This document shows, in pieces, positions 11,391 to 22,024 of a stretch of 64,000 bases of DNA. Within the stretch, counting starts at the first letter, position 1; the number at the start of each line of letters is the position of its first letter. Below the pieces are notes generated by a model. That model did no database searches, had not been told where the DNA came from, and saw only the letters and a list, made by a program, of their open reading frames with translations. The translations under genes were made by a program, and so were the position numbers. Location of the stretch: the NCBI GenBank assembly GCA_010279815.1, contig QEOQ01000165.1:462756-526755 (forward strand), given 5' to 3'. This DNA comes from Brachionus plicatilis (lineage: Eukaryota > Rotifera > Eurotatoria > Ploima > Brachionidae).

Positions 11391-12425
11391 ATGCAGTCAT
11401 CATCAGGTAAAATGGCGGCTCACTTTTTTCTCCAAAAAGATAAAATATTTAATTAAGATTTTTCCACATGGTCACAATTTTTTTCCAATGCTCAAATACC
11501 TCAACAGTTTGTGAACAGCTATGCGAGCAAATTTTGCGAAAATCGCATCCGGTTTGACATGCTAGCGGACATAGACAAGGCCTTGTTAAACGAAATGGGC
11601 ATCACAGCAATTGGAGATTGCTTGAGCATACTAAAACATGCCAAAGTAATAATAACCAAATTGGAAGAGGAAAAAAAAGAAGCGTTTAGCCGGGAAACTC
11701 CAAAGAAGAGAGGAGAAGTAGCTAAGCGAATTATAGAAAATTGTTTAGGAGACACCGAATCCAAACAGGAAAAGTCATCCAGTAATTTATCCCAAGACCT
11801 GATATCAAGACTAAACTTCACTAAATCACCGGTGGTAAAATTCAATGAGGAATCGCTGGGAAAAGTTGTTGTTTCGTCAACTACTGATGACTTGGATTAT
11901 GGTGACAAAACAAAAAATCTAAAGCGTAAATTAAATGACGATGTTGAAAATACAGTCAAGGAAAAACCGCTTGAGTACCGCGGATTGCTAAAAAATACTT
12001 CCCATAATGGCACCCAAGTGAAACCAGCTTCGTTGAACGATGCATTAAAAAAGAAAAAAACTGAGTCAAAAGTTATTTGTTTGAGCAAAAAAGAAGTGAA
12101 TAGAATGGAAAAAGCTGTAGATGTGGTTCAAGTGGAGACTAAAAAAATAGTCTCTTTAAAATATATAAAACAATCAAGTGAACAGGAGAAAGATAAACAA
12201 AATAGTGTTTTTAGTCGAATAAAGCCTTTGGCTAAGTCCTCATCAGCTGCCGCAGCTGTTCGGCTTCTTAAGGAAGCGGTTCAAACTAAAAATCATGAGC
12301 AGAAAATTATTCCGATTTCAAGCGAATTTAAAAATGAAAGATCAACTCAAGGACCTAAAATTGTTAAGTTAAATCAGTCTCAACACTTGAACAAAAGTGT
12401 TCATGACAGACTTTCTTTTAAATAA
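11391..12425 (+). CDS. SAM-domain protein, C19orf47-like
   Basis: Two exons: 11391-11406 (ATG CAG TCA TCA TCA G) and 11458-12425, with a 51-bp GT-AG intron. The phase is kept, giving 327 residues. The N-terminus (DFSTWSQFFSNAQIPQQFV, then ENRIRFDMLADIDKALLNEM, GITAIGDCLSILKHAKVI) is a SAM domain at about residues 6-75. From memory it aligns closely with vertebrate C19orf47 (NRIQxSMLxDLNK, GDIIAILKHAKVV). The rest is low-complexity, Lys/Ser-rich and probably disordered, with nuclear-type basic patches (KRGEVAKR, KKKKTE). It keeps short blocks reminiscent of the family: YRGLLKN, SVFSRIKPL and a final SVHDRLSFK. SAM domains of this kind mediate protein-protein assembly; the cellular role is not established. 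The start is set by the spliced reading, since the frame has a stop just upstream of 11458. Confidence 0.8.
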
Positions 12426-13061
12426 TTTTATAAAAAATTTTAATTTTGTAAATTCAAATTTAAAAATAAATTTATTATTTAAAACAAAAAAAAGTATTTT
12501 GATTTTTTATTGTAATTCAAAGAATAAAATTATTTTTCTCTTAGAAAAATTTAAAATAAATCCTTTAAAATATTTGAATTGTGTAATTTTCCTTGAAGAT
12601 TCTTTTTCTAAAATTGTTCTTATTTTGGCGTCATTTACAAAAAAATTTCAAAATTAAACAAGTAGAAAAAATCATGTCTAATTCACTTTTTTATCATGTG
12701 TCAAGTGACTCATGTTTTGAAATAAAGAAAATTTTAATTGAAAAAAAATTAGCAAAAATTTTTTTCTAGACTTATCTCGAATGCTAATGTGTAGTTTAGA
12801 AATTTTTATTTGATTAAAGACTTGTATACCAAACGCATGCTAAACTCGTGTGATTTAATTCATTGAATATAAAAAAAAAAGGCTTGGTAAAAGTGATAGA
12901 CCATTTATTTGGCATATTTTACATCTAATTAGCTTAAAATAGCGAGTATTGAAATTGCTGGAATATTTTGTAATTTCTAAAAATAAAAATAAATAAATAG
13001 GGACATAAATAAATAGCGAAAATAGAGTACTAACATTTCTAAATTTAAGAAATATTTCAAA
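12426..13061. other. AT-rich spacer between two plus-strand genes
   Basis: 3' flank of the SAM-domain gene and 5' flank of the next. AATAAA-like signals are frequent because of the base composition, so none can be singled out. No gene seen. Confidence 0.4.
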
Positions 13062-13625
13062 ATGCTTGAGCAAAAAGAAGATGGTACCCAGACTGAGAGC
13101 TCGGACAAGACAAATGTAAGGATGCAGATGCTTTCCCGATCCAGGCGAAACTCTCAACTTGAACACGAAATCTTTCTTGCCATGATCCCTGACTGGAAGT
13201 TCGACTTGAACGGCTATTATGACCAACTGACAACCAGTTTGTACAAATGGGATGAATTTTTTGAGTTGTGTAAATATAAAATATTTTCTTTTGAGGACTA
13301 TATACACAATGAGTATTTTTATGACATATATTCAATACACAACAAATTGATAGATGATGGCAATTTAAAGGGAATTTTGCCGGTTGTTTATGACCTAATG
13401 CAGCGAAAATTACATTTTTTGATTGTGTACGTTTTTCTTACCAATGAAGTGCCAAAAGAATTTAAAAATTTGAACTTTTTATTCTTTGGTCTGACTAACA
13501 AGTACCCGGAGCTCATTGCTAAAGCTAGAAAAAACATTGAATCAACGCATTTACCAATAGTTCCAGTAAAACAAATTTTTAAAATCAAGGACATTGATGT
13601 TGATCCTCTTTTAGATTTAATTTAA
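13062..13625 (+). CDS. orphan protein, 187 residues
   Basis: Single exon starting at ATG 13062 in a context of normal codon use (mixed third positions, much less AT-biased than the flanks), which argues for a real gene. The first 35 residues are polar and probably disordered (Glu/Thr/Ser/Arg-rich). From EIFLAMIPDWKFDLNGYYDQ on, the protein looks like a compact helical domain rich in aromatic and hydrophobic residues (KWDEFFELCKYKIFSFEDYI, then GILPVVYDLMQRKLHFLIVY). It has no signal peptide and no clear membrane span. It ends DVDPLLDLI at the stop 13623-13625. I do not recognise the family. It lies 636 bp downstream of the SAM-domain gene on the same strand, but nothing suggests a shared role. 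Confidence 0.6.
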   Translation: MLEQKEDGTQTESSDKTNVRMQMLSRSRRNSQLEHEIFLAMIPDWKFDLNGYYDQLTTSLYKWDEFFELCKYKIFSFEDYIHNEYFYDIYSIHNKLIDDGNLKGILPVVYDLMQRKLHFLIVYVFLTNEVPKEFKNLNFLFFGLTNKYPELIAKARKNIESTHLPIVPVKQIFKIKDIDVDPLLDLI

Positions 13626-15106
13626 AGTATTTGGCATATTATTTTGTAAATAGTAAAAAATTTTTAATAAAAATAATTTAATCAAAATATTTGTTTTATT
13701 TGTTAGCAAAAAATTTGTATTAAATGAATATTTTTATTTTTTACTTTAAATTAATTAAAAAATAACTGATATTTTATTGAAGGTTTTAAAAAATAAAAAA
13801 ACTAGTTTGAAAATTTTTTTATTTAAATGTCATATTAAAAGTAATATTAATAGTTTATTAAGCTGTTTCTTTCAGAAAATTAATCGTGAATTCAAGAATT
13901 AAAGCTCCCTTGACAGAAAAATGAACATCAATTTTTTCTACTTAGAGAATCAAAAGGCTGAGAAAATAGTGAATCAAGGAATTTCAAGGTCTTTTGAATT
14001 TTGAAACCAATCATTTAAAAAATACAGCTTTGATTGAAATTGGCATTGAATATAATTTCATAGCATTTCATTTCACAATAAAATTCAAAAACTCTGAAAA
14101 TTGGACTTATTGCTGAGCATTAACTTCGGTATTGTGATTTTGGAACTAAGAACAAAAAAAATTAATATATATTTTTTAGTTGTTTTGATTATTATTTTCG
14201 GTATTTATACAAACTATCTTAACCCGATGAACCGTTTTTGCATCTACATGATTTATTCATTTTTTAAAAAGTTTCCGTCCATCTTGATTCTTCTACCAAG
14301 AATTATTAAGAATAATCTGCTCTTTAAGATAAAAACGAAGATAGAAAGAATTATGTAGGACTATATTGAATTTAAGTAAAAAAATTACTTTTTCATAATC
14401 TCTTGAATAAAGAAGTTTAATTTTTTGATTTTTTCTTAAATTATTTTTGTTGATCTTTATGAAAAAAATAAAAAAATTTAAATCAACTAGTAATTCTCAT
14501 GATTACTTTTTAATACAAAAAAAATTAAAAACTCCAAACAAAAGCATATTCTTATTTAGCTAATTTTGTAAATTTATCATTTTAAATATTGATAATACGG
14601 TAATTTCAAATCAAAAATCAAAAAAAGAATATCATGATCTAAACGCTATATTTTTAAACTTGAAAAACAACTATTCAAAAATTGATGGTTTAGAAAAAAT
14701 TCATTTGGAAAACTAATATTTTAAAAATTGTTAAGAATTATTTTAATTGTTCCTTAGTTCTCTGGGAAGTGGTCCGTGTTTTAGGAATAACAGAAATTAT
14801 TGGCGATAAAAAAAGGAAAATTTAGTCATAGAAAGAAATTTAATTCACACATTTATATTCGAATTACTTTTTTACCATTTTTAATTAAATTTATTAAAAA
14901 TATTTTATGCCTCTATTTAAAATTTAAAAAATTAAAAAAATCTAGCATGTAAAAATAATCCCGAGGCACACAAAATCGGACTACGTGCAAAATTTTTATC
15001 TGTGGGGGAGGCCGGTGCTTGTTTTTAATTAATTATTTTGTTTAAAATATTAGAATTTTAATATAATAGTTCACCAAGACAAAAAATTTATTTATAAAAT
15101 TATCAT
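13626..15106. other. AT-rich spacer
   Basis: Nothing supported apart from the orphan transposon end at 14766-14788. An 85-residue frame at 14101-14358 has no ATG at its start and is hydrophobic low-complexity, so I leave it out. Confidence 0.4.
14766..14788. repeat. solo terminal repeat of the GGTTATCCCTAA element
   Basis: GGTCCGTGTTTTAGGAATAAC matches the right end of the element at 39836-40663 (GGTCCGTGTTTTAGGGATAAC) with one mismatch. No partner end is visible nearby, so it looks like the leftover of an old copy. Confidence 0.55.
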
Positions 15107-16714
15107 TTAAATATTCATAAAAGGAGTAAGAGCAGGCCTTGAATATAAATTTTTGAGGACATCTCTGACACCTTTAACATTGCGCATTACTTGATTTGTA
15201 GTAAAATGAATAGCTCCAAACGAGCTAAAATTCCTATAATTCCTAGTTATCTCAACTTGTCTTCTTATTTCATCAGAAGGCCAATTATTATTCTCCAACT
15301 TGTACAAGGCATTTCCGGAAAATACCAGCTTATTCTTGAAGTTTTGCCCGCCCCACCACTTAAGCAGATTAGGAAAACTTTGAGCGGGTGGATCAATTTC
15401 CCAGTAAAGCTGCGGTGTCAAGTAATCCAACCAGCCTTCGTTCAACCATTTTTTCGAGTCTGCAAAAATTTTATCATAAGAGTCAAAACCAACAATTCCA
15501 GATGGATACCCGGGTCTCCAAATTCCGAATGGACTAATACCAAACTGTACAAGCGGTTTAACTCGCTTTACTAGTGAATAAATATCTTTGACCAGTTTGT
15601 TTACATTGTCTCTTCTCCAGTCACTTTTGCTCAAAGTTCCACCATAGCTCAAATAAGTCGCATATGTAGCAGAGTCCGGAAAATCACTATTGTCCGGATA
15701 TGGATAAAAATAATCATCCATATGCAAACCATCAATGTCATATCGGGTCAAAATATCTTCCAAAACAGATAGAGTATGAGCCTTTACTTGAGCTGAGCCC
15801 GGATCCATCCACAAGTATCCGGCATAGTTGTATGCATATCTTGAATACCTGTTGGCCATGTGGTTCGAAGATAGTGTGTAAGTCTCACCTTTGTTTTTAG
15901 CCCTGTAAGGGTTGAACCACGCATGAACATCAATGTTTCTCAAGTGAGCCTCTTCGACAATGAATTGCAAAGGATCCCATACTGGACTCGGAGCCTTGCC
16001 TTGTGTTCCTGTTAAGTAATAGCTCCATGGTTCTATGTTTGAATTGTACAAGGCATCACCAGCTGGCCGGATCTGAAATACAACTGCGTTTATTCCAGTC
16101 AATTTTAAAGTGTTTAAAATGGTGATAAGCTCAGATTTTTGTTGGTCAGTGGTTAAAGTTCTTTTAGAAGGCCAGTCAATATTGGCCACTGTCGAAATCC
16201 AGACTCCTCTGAACTCGTAGTAGTCTACGCTTTTTTGTAAAGAGTAGCAACATACTTCGTCCATGTTGCACTCATTTGTTAAGGCCACTAGAGCGTTTGG
16301 ACACTTTGGTGCTGACACACAGACACCTTTACCTTTACTGAGACTCATTGCGCATTTTTTAAGCTCATTTTTGCTTGGTAAATTTGTGTCAAAGCAGCAT
16401 TTATAATCACTCGAGTAGTCGTCACAGTATCCAGACAAAGCCAGTCCTTGGCAAGAAGAAGATTTTACACACTGTCCGAATCCATAAGTTGGATGCTCGT
16501 AGTTGGAACAGTCGTCCGTAGGAGTACTGTAACAACATTTGACTTCGTTCGGAAAGCTTGGACACAGATTGGAAATATATAAGCTGTATGGACACCGAGA
16601 CGTGTGAACGCACTTGCCGTAGCCATAGGTTGGATGGGCTGTTGTTTCACATGGTTCGATGCAAAATAGACCGTTTATCAAACCAAATAAAATTAGAGTT
16701 GTTAGATAAAGCAT
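15107..16714 (-). CDS. secreted GHL10/DigH-type glycoside hydrolase with three six-cysteine modules
   Basis: Single-exon gene of 535 residues. A signal peptide (about 1-18) is followed by three modules of about 40 residues (21-62, 69-108, 120-157), each with six cysteines ending in CC (for example HPTYGYGKCVHTSRCP ... VKCCYS). These resemble arthropod clip-type or other extracellular disulfide modules. From about residue 168 comes a complete PF02638-type domain: FRGVWISTVANIDWPS, then INAVVFQIRPAGDALY, PLQFIVEEAHLRNIDVHAWF, DGLHMDDYFYPYPD (about 325-338), FGISPFGIWRPG and YLTPQLYWEIDPP. The Asp-rich motif after DGLH is the presumed catalytic/substrate site. The family is largely bacterial; E. 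coli DigH (YngK) cleaves peptidoglycan glycan strands stripped of peptides. I infer a secreted, perhaps digestive or antibacterial, cell-wall hydrolase gained by horizontal transfer. The lack of introns fits, though other genes here are also intronless. Confidence 0.88.
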   Translation of the reverse strand: MLYLTTLILFGLINGLFCIEPCETTAHPTYGYGKCVHTSRCPYSLYISNLCPSFPNEVKCCYSTPTDDCSNYEHPTYGFGQCVKSSSCQGLALSGYCDDYSSDYKCCFDTNLPSKNELKKCAMSLSKGKGVCVSAPKCPNALVALTNECNMDEVCCYSLQKSVDYYEFRGVWISTVANIDWPSKRTLTTDQQKSELITILNTLKLTGINAVVFQIRPAGDALYNSNIEPWSYYLTGTQGKAPSPVWDPLQFIVEEAHLRNIDVHAWFNPYRAKNKGETYTLSSNHMANRYSRYAYNYAGYLWMDPGSAQVKAHTLSVLEDILTRYDIDGLHMDDYFYPYPDNSDFPDSATYATYLSYGGTLSKSDWRRDNVNKLVKDIYSLVKRVKPLVQFGISPFGIWRPGYPSGIVGFDSYDKIFADSKKWLNEGWLDYLTPQLYWEIDPPAQSFPNLLKWWGGQNFKNKLVFSGNALYKLENNNWPSDEIRRQVEITRNYRNFSSFGAIHFTTNQVMRNVKGVRDVLKNLYSRPALTPFMNI

Positions 16715-18936
16715 TTATTTTTTTTTTATAAAATTATTTTTATTTTTTTTTATTCAAAAAATATTTGGTAAAATAACATGTTTTTTTAAGACTAGAATAG
16801 GTGTGCTATTTGAATTTTAATTTGAATGTCTTTTAAATATTGATAAATTTGATCAAAATAAATTTTTCTTGAGAATTTTCTTTAAGTAATGTATCTATCT
16901 TTTAAAATAAATGCTTTGGTTGAAAATTATGTTTTTAAATAATGATAAATTTTAAAAAACAAAATTTAAAATTAAGAACTTAAATTTGACAATTATTTCT
17001 TTATTTCAGCTATTTTTTTTCAGATAATTTTTCTTTCTACCAGCAAAATTATTTTTTTCAGAAAATTTGTCAATTTATATTCTAATTATTTTTTCTTATT
17101 TCGAATTTATTTTTTCCCAGCAAAACATTTTTTAACCAGATTTATTAGTTATTTGTTTATCTGTACCGAGCTAATTCACCTTAAGAATTAAATTGTAAAA
17201 AAAAAAATTAAAAATGAAGACAAAAAAAAAAAATATTGAAATATTGAAAGAAAAAAGAATAAATAAGTCTAAGTAATAAAAAGACAATTAAAAACTAGTT
17301 ATTGAAATAGCTAGAGGTTAGATATGTTTAAATATTTGATTGTCCAGGAAAAAAAGAAGAAATTGTTAGGTAGCAATTACACAATGGAGATAGATATTCG
17401 AATTTTTATTACATTTTGTTTCAAAACCTTCTCTATATTCTTCCACAAGTCTGACGATCAATGGAATAGAATGACTCAGTCCTGTCCTGATATATTTCTC
17501 ACTCAACTTTTAAATTCTTTATAAAAAAGAATTTGCTGAAAAAAAAATATTTGAAATTTTTTTTAAATTTGTTTATAAAAAAATAGCTGGTAAAAAGAAA
17601 TACTCCACCTTAAATTTTATTCTAATTCAATCAAATGGTTGTGGACCCAATCTTCAAAGGCGATTGATGCCATTTGTTGAATGAAAATTTAATCAGATTT
17701 TAAGAATATTTTGACGAATTATAATGAAAAAAATAATCAAAACTCATGATTTATTTTTAAAATTTAGCTTTTTAATTTCTGTAAACCATTTGCCTTGAAA
17801 TTCTCTTTGCAGGCTTAAAAATTAAAAAAATTAAAAAAGACTGATTTAATTATACAAAAATTGGTCATTTTTTCCAAATTCCAAGATTAAAAATTTTAAG
17901 TAAAGCATTAAATTAAATTTAGAACAAAAAAGTTATTAAAAAAATTAAATCTATTCTATAAATTATTTTGGATCTGATTTTTGTGAAAATATTTTTCTTA
18001 TCAACTATTATTAATCTTTAACAAGTTCTTTTTTTGTTCACTTCCCAAATTGAAATGTATTTTTTGCTTTAAGAACTCTTTTATTTTATTTTTTGAAAAT
18101 AAAAATACTGTTTGGAAATTAATTAATTTCTTCGCTCTTTTAATTAGAGGGTTAAATTATTTTTAAATATTATATGTAAAATTTTTTTAAATTGTTTCAT
18201 ATTTATCACCGAATAAAAATTTATAAAAGCTCAGGAGTTTTTATACTTTTTGTATCTTTAAATTTTTATATCTTTATTAAAATCACCCAAAATAATAATA
18301 ACTTTTCTTTCTGATAAATATTAGATATTTAATGTTTCGAGCAGATTTAAAATGGAATAATTATTGAAAATTAATTCTTACTGATCATTTTACACTTAAA
18401 ATATTTTATTCAAAATAAATTATTTTATATTTAAAAGAAATTTGATTTTTATAAATTTGCTTGGGACTAATTAAATTGCATAAAAAAAAATATATTTTCA
18501 ATGCTAGTTTCCAAATTTTTTGAAATGTTCGAAACTAATCAATTTTACCATTTTAAGTCAATTTTTTCTCCAAATCGAAATTTTGATTTTTAACGATAAA
18601 TAATATATTTCATTATAAAAAGACTATATTCAAATTTAAAGCAAATAATAGTTTATTATTAAAAACTTATTAAATTGTTGTTAAATTCACGATTTCAGTA
18701 ATTTAAGAGTAAAAAATTTTTAGTTAAAATTTCAAAATTATTAATTTAAACTAATGTCGAAAATCTAATGGAAAGAATGTTAAAATAATTATGAAAATTT
18801 CTCACAAATTTATACACACGAAGAAAAAAATAATTAATTTCAAGTTAAAAAGAAATGCAAATTTTAATTTTGCAATTTTATAATTATCTGTTAACTTTTA
18901 ACAAAATCCTTGAATATTATACACAGTTTCAAAGTA
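16715..18936. other. AT-rich spacer
   Basis: No supported gene. At about 17150-17195 the minus strand reads AGCTCGGTACAGATAAACAA followed by an ATA-rich tail, which matches the 3' end seen at 44069-44112 and is probably the remnant of a LINE 3' terminus. A 66-residue frame at 17324-17524 shows no recognisable feature. Confidence 0.45.
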
Positions 18937-19917
18937 ATGTCTGAGCTGGAAAATTTGTATGCACCGAACAATGGATCTTTTGATTCGCAGGAAAGCACAA
19001 AAATTACATTAAAAACCGAGCTAGATTTGGACGCCAACCATCTAAACACCTCGGACACAAACAGCTTTCTGGACCAAAGCATAAACACCGAATCCCAGAT
19101 TCTGACCAAAATAGAGACCTCGAATGACCACATATTTCAAAATGGAGTTAACTATCAAAAAGTCTATCTTGAAGATTTGAATGAAGACATGAGTTTTAAC
19201 ACTAGCTTAGAAGATTCTATGTTAAAACAATTTAAATTTCAAATTTTGTATAATGAACTAAAAAATATGGTTGACAATAGTGTTCACGACCCAAACTCGA
19301 CCAAGCCTTACCGATATTTGACAGGTAACTTTATCAAGGTCTTCGAGAAACATGTGGAAAATTATGAAAAAATGAAAATTCCAATACAAAAAAGAAATAA
19401 TGTTGTTTACGAGGAGTCATCGCGGAACAACACAGTTTACTTGAGAATAAATGGAGACTGCAAACTATGTCCCAAAGAGAATAAAGTAAGGTATGTTTTT
19501 ATAGTACGCAAGAAGCCAGATGGCAGCGAGAAATTTGTGGATGTGGAGGCCAAAAGTAGAGGAATTCATTATCACACTGATTGCTCGGAGACCTTTACCA
19601 GAAAAAAGCGGATATCGGCCATGAAGCAAGACATTGTGCAAGCTAGTCCAAGTAACGAAAAGGTTATAATTTTAGCTAAAAAAAGAAAGTCCGAAGACGG
19701 AGATCGACTCAATCTAAGTCTGGATCAAAGTGTCAATTTTAATTTTTTGGTCAATCCAAATGACCGAGTCTTTTATCAAACGATTGCTAATCAAGTATCA
19801 AATAAGTTAATGATCAAGTTGGATCAAATAAATTTAAAGGTAAATCAAATTAGTGACAGGCTGTATGACTTGGAGAAAAAATTGGAAACTTATGAAGTCA
19901 ATGACATTCAAATATAA
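18937..19917 (+). CDS. orphan, probably nuclear protein with a Cys/His cluster and C-terminal coiled coil
   Basis: Single exon, 326 residues, starting at ATG 18937 (MSELENLYAPNN). Codon use is clearly coding. The N-terminal 90 residues are acidic and Ser/Asn/Thr-rich. A folded middle part begins near FQILYNELKNMVDNS. It contains GDCKLC and, about 33 residues later, IHYHTDCSE, a possible zinc site of the form C-x2-C...H-x-H-x2-C. A basic patch follows (FTRKKRISAMKQD, then KKRKSEDGDR), which could be a nuclear signal. The last 70 residues (QTIANQVSNKLMIKLDQI, LYDLEKKLETYE) have heptad-like spacing and probably form a coiled coil. The arrangement suggests a DNA- or chromatin-bound dimer, but I do not recognise the family and this is inference. 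Confidence 0.6.
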   Translation: MSELENLYAPNNGSFDSQESTKITLKTELDLDANHLNTSDTNSFLDQSINTESQILTKIETSNDHIFQNGVNYQKVYLEDLNEDMSFNTSLEDSMLKQFKFQILYNELKNMVDNSVHDPNSTKPYRYLTGNFIKVFEKHVENYEKMKIPIQKRNNVVYEESSRNNTVYLRINGDCKLCPKENKVRYVFIVRKKPDGSEKFVDVEAKSRGIHYHTDCSETFTRKKRISAMKQDIVQASPSNEKVIILAKKRKSEDGDRLNLSLDQSVNFNFLVNPNDRVFYQTIANQVSNKLMIKLDQINLKVNQISDRLYDLEKKLETYEVNDIQI

Positions 19918-22024
19918 TTGAGCCAAATATAATCGGATGTTTAATCATTTTATTGAACTGATTGTTTTTAATTTAGAAATTTTTTATTTTTTTTTTGTCG
20001 TTCGGTTTGTTCTGGAATCTAATTTTTTTGTAAATTTCTAAATAAAATAATATAAAAAATTTTATTTTTTTTTTAGTAAAATTTGCTGCAAGTAATAGAA
20101 ACTATTAGTTTTTTATTTCAAATCTAAATTAAGTTATTTTATGGATGATTTTTGATGAATTTGCTTTAAAAATTTAAATTATTGAATTAAAGCTATTTAA
20201 ATTGATAATTGTATATGCAATGCTTAAACTTAAAATGTCCTTTAGGTAATTTTAAGAAAATTGAGTTAAATAATGATTTAGCAAAAAATTATCGAAAATC
20301 ATGTTTAAAAATCTGTGTAAAATTATTTAAGTGAAAAATTTTTTAAATCAATTTTATTTAAATTTTTGAAACATTAAAAAGTTTTAAAAAAATTCGAAAT
20401 TGAATAAAAATTGAATTGAACTTTTTTAGATTTATATTAATATATAAAAATTTTCTAATTTCAAGCTATAATTTGTATAAATAATAATAAAAAGAAAATT
20501 TAATTTTTCTATTCCTTTTAGTAGACCCTAAAAGATCCTAAGAAGACAATTTTCTTTGAACATATTTTTATCAAATTAATCATGCATCTTTTTTCGTATC
20601 GGTTAAGTGCTAATGAGTAAATGGAAAAAGCTAAAATTTTTTTAAAAATTTGATTCAACAGTTGATCGTATTTATTGAAGCACTTTTTCTTCACCTATAC
20701 ATTTTAAATCAATTATCGGTAAACGTCCTTACTTAGCTCTTTGTTTTGCCATTATTCTCTATTATCAATCAAAATCTATTTTTTTAGGGATTCAACAATT
20801 TTCAATACGTCTATTTGCAATATTTTACCTTGGCGCAGTTTTTAAACCATCTCTTTGGAATGATTTGTTAAAATCAGTATATACGTTGAATTTTTTAGAT
20901 TTTAAAATCAAAAGATGAAAAAACTAAAACCCTCACTTTTTAAGAATTTTCTCTAGTATCAGAAAATATATTATTCATTATGGTTTACGAGGGTCCCATG
21001 GGACTAGATACAAAAAACTAAAAAAAATAGGCAATTTTTTACTTTTTTTACCGAATATTTCCTTAAAATTTTTTTGTTTTTAAATTTTGATTGAAAGTCT
21101 TTTTTTTTCATTTTTTGACATAAGTTTGCCTATTTTTTCGTATTAGTATGTAAAAATTGCAAAATCGCGTTTTTTTTAAAAATAAAGGTAAACCCTAACG
21201 GATGAAGTACGGAATTCTCAATTCCAAATACTAATACATTAATTCAATTAAATTTTAGTCATTTTTAATTCAATAAGAGAATTTCAATATTTTATAAGCG
21301 GTTTTAATTATTTAATAATGAATTAAAGTTTTAGAAGACAATTAAAGCCTGTTACCTTATTATTTTCATTATAAACAGCAACACTCATCCGAACACTTTA
21401 ACACTTTAGAGACTAGTGTCGATTTGACATCGTTTTTAAATACAAAATTCTGTATAAGTAAGTTCTATTAGACTTTTACAAATTTTTTTACATTTTGTTC
21501 ATTCTGGGAGAAACGACACCTGTCATGGAAAAAAATAATTTCCTTTATTTAAAAATAAAATTCAATTTTTACTTTATTTTTTTTAAAAAAAATTAACTAA
21601 TTATTTTTTGAAATCTTGGCAATAGTTTGCTTTTAATCTTTTTTACCACTAAGATCGAATTTTTGAGTCAATTTTGAGTTGGCTTGATTGCATTAAATTT
21701 TAAAATATTTTTTAATTTCTTTTAAATAGAACTATTTTAACTTTTACTTCTCCAAATGTAGCTTAATTCAATTCAATAAATAATTTATCTGTAATCTGAA
21801 TTTAATGAGGAATAAAACATAAGAAATCAAAAATCTGCTTCATTTTTCGTTTTTAATTTTATCAGATTTCGTTTTTTTTTTAAAGATATTTAATTATTTA
21901 ATTTTTTGGTCTACCAAAATTTTTATAATGTATTCTAAAAATAGATTTAAAAATCTTTATTTAAAGAATCATTTTTTACCTCATAAATATAATTATTGTA
22001 ATATTCAAAATCCAATTCTTCAGC
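19918..22024. other. AT-rich spacer
   Basis: No complete gene. A stretch with protein-like sense lies at 20669-20919 (separate entry). The rest is A/T-rich and shows no structure by eye. Confidence 0.4.
20669..20919 (+). pseudogene. open stretch of about 80 codons without a start, possible exon or repeat relic
   Basis: After a stop near 20666 the frame stays open: SIIGKRPYLALCFAIILYYQ, then SKSIFLGIQQFSIRLFAIFY, then LGAVFKPSLWNDLLKSVYTL, to the stop at about 20919. Composition (Leu, Phe, Ala, Trp, Pro, Arg at plausible rates) looks more like real protein than the flanks. No ATG and no clear splice sites. It could be the relic of a mobile element or a lost exon; I do not recognise it. Confidence 0.25.

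Noticed and set aside
12397..12657. 86-codon frame overlapping the end of the SAM-domain gene
   Set aside because: Starts in another frame inside the coding region and runs on in A/T-rich 3' flank; Phe/Lys/Ile-rich, typical of chance frames in AT-rich DNA.
14101..14358. 85-codon plus-strand frame
   Set aside because: No ATG start, hydrophobic low-complexity residues, and base use like the spacer.
17324..17524. 66-codon plus-strand frame
   Set aside because: No family match and isolated in spacer; the hydrophilic ending is not enough to call a gene.
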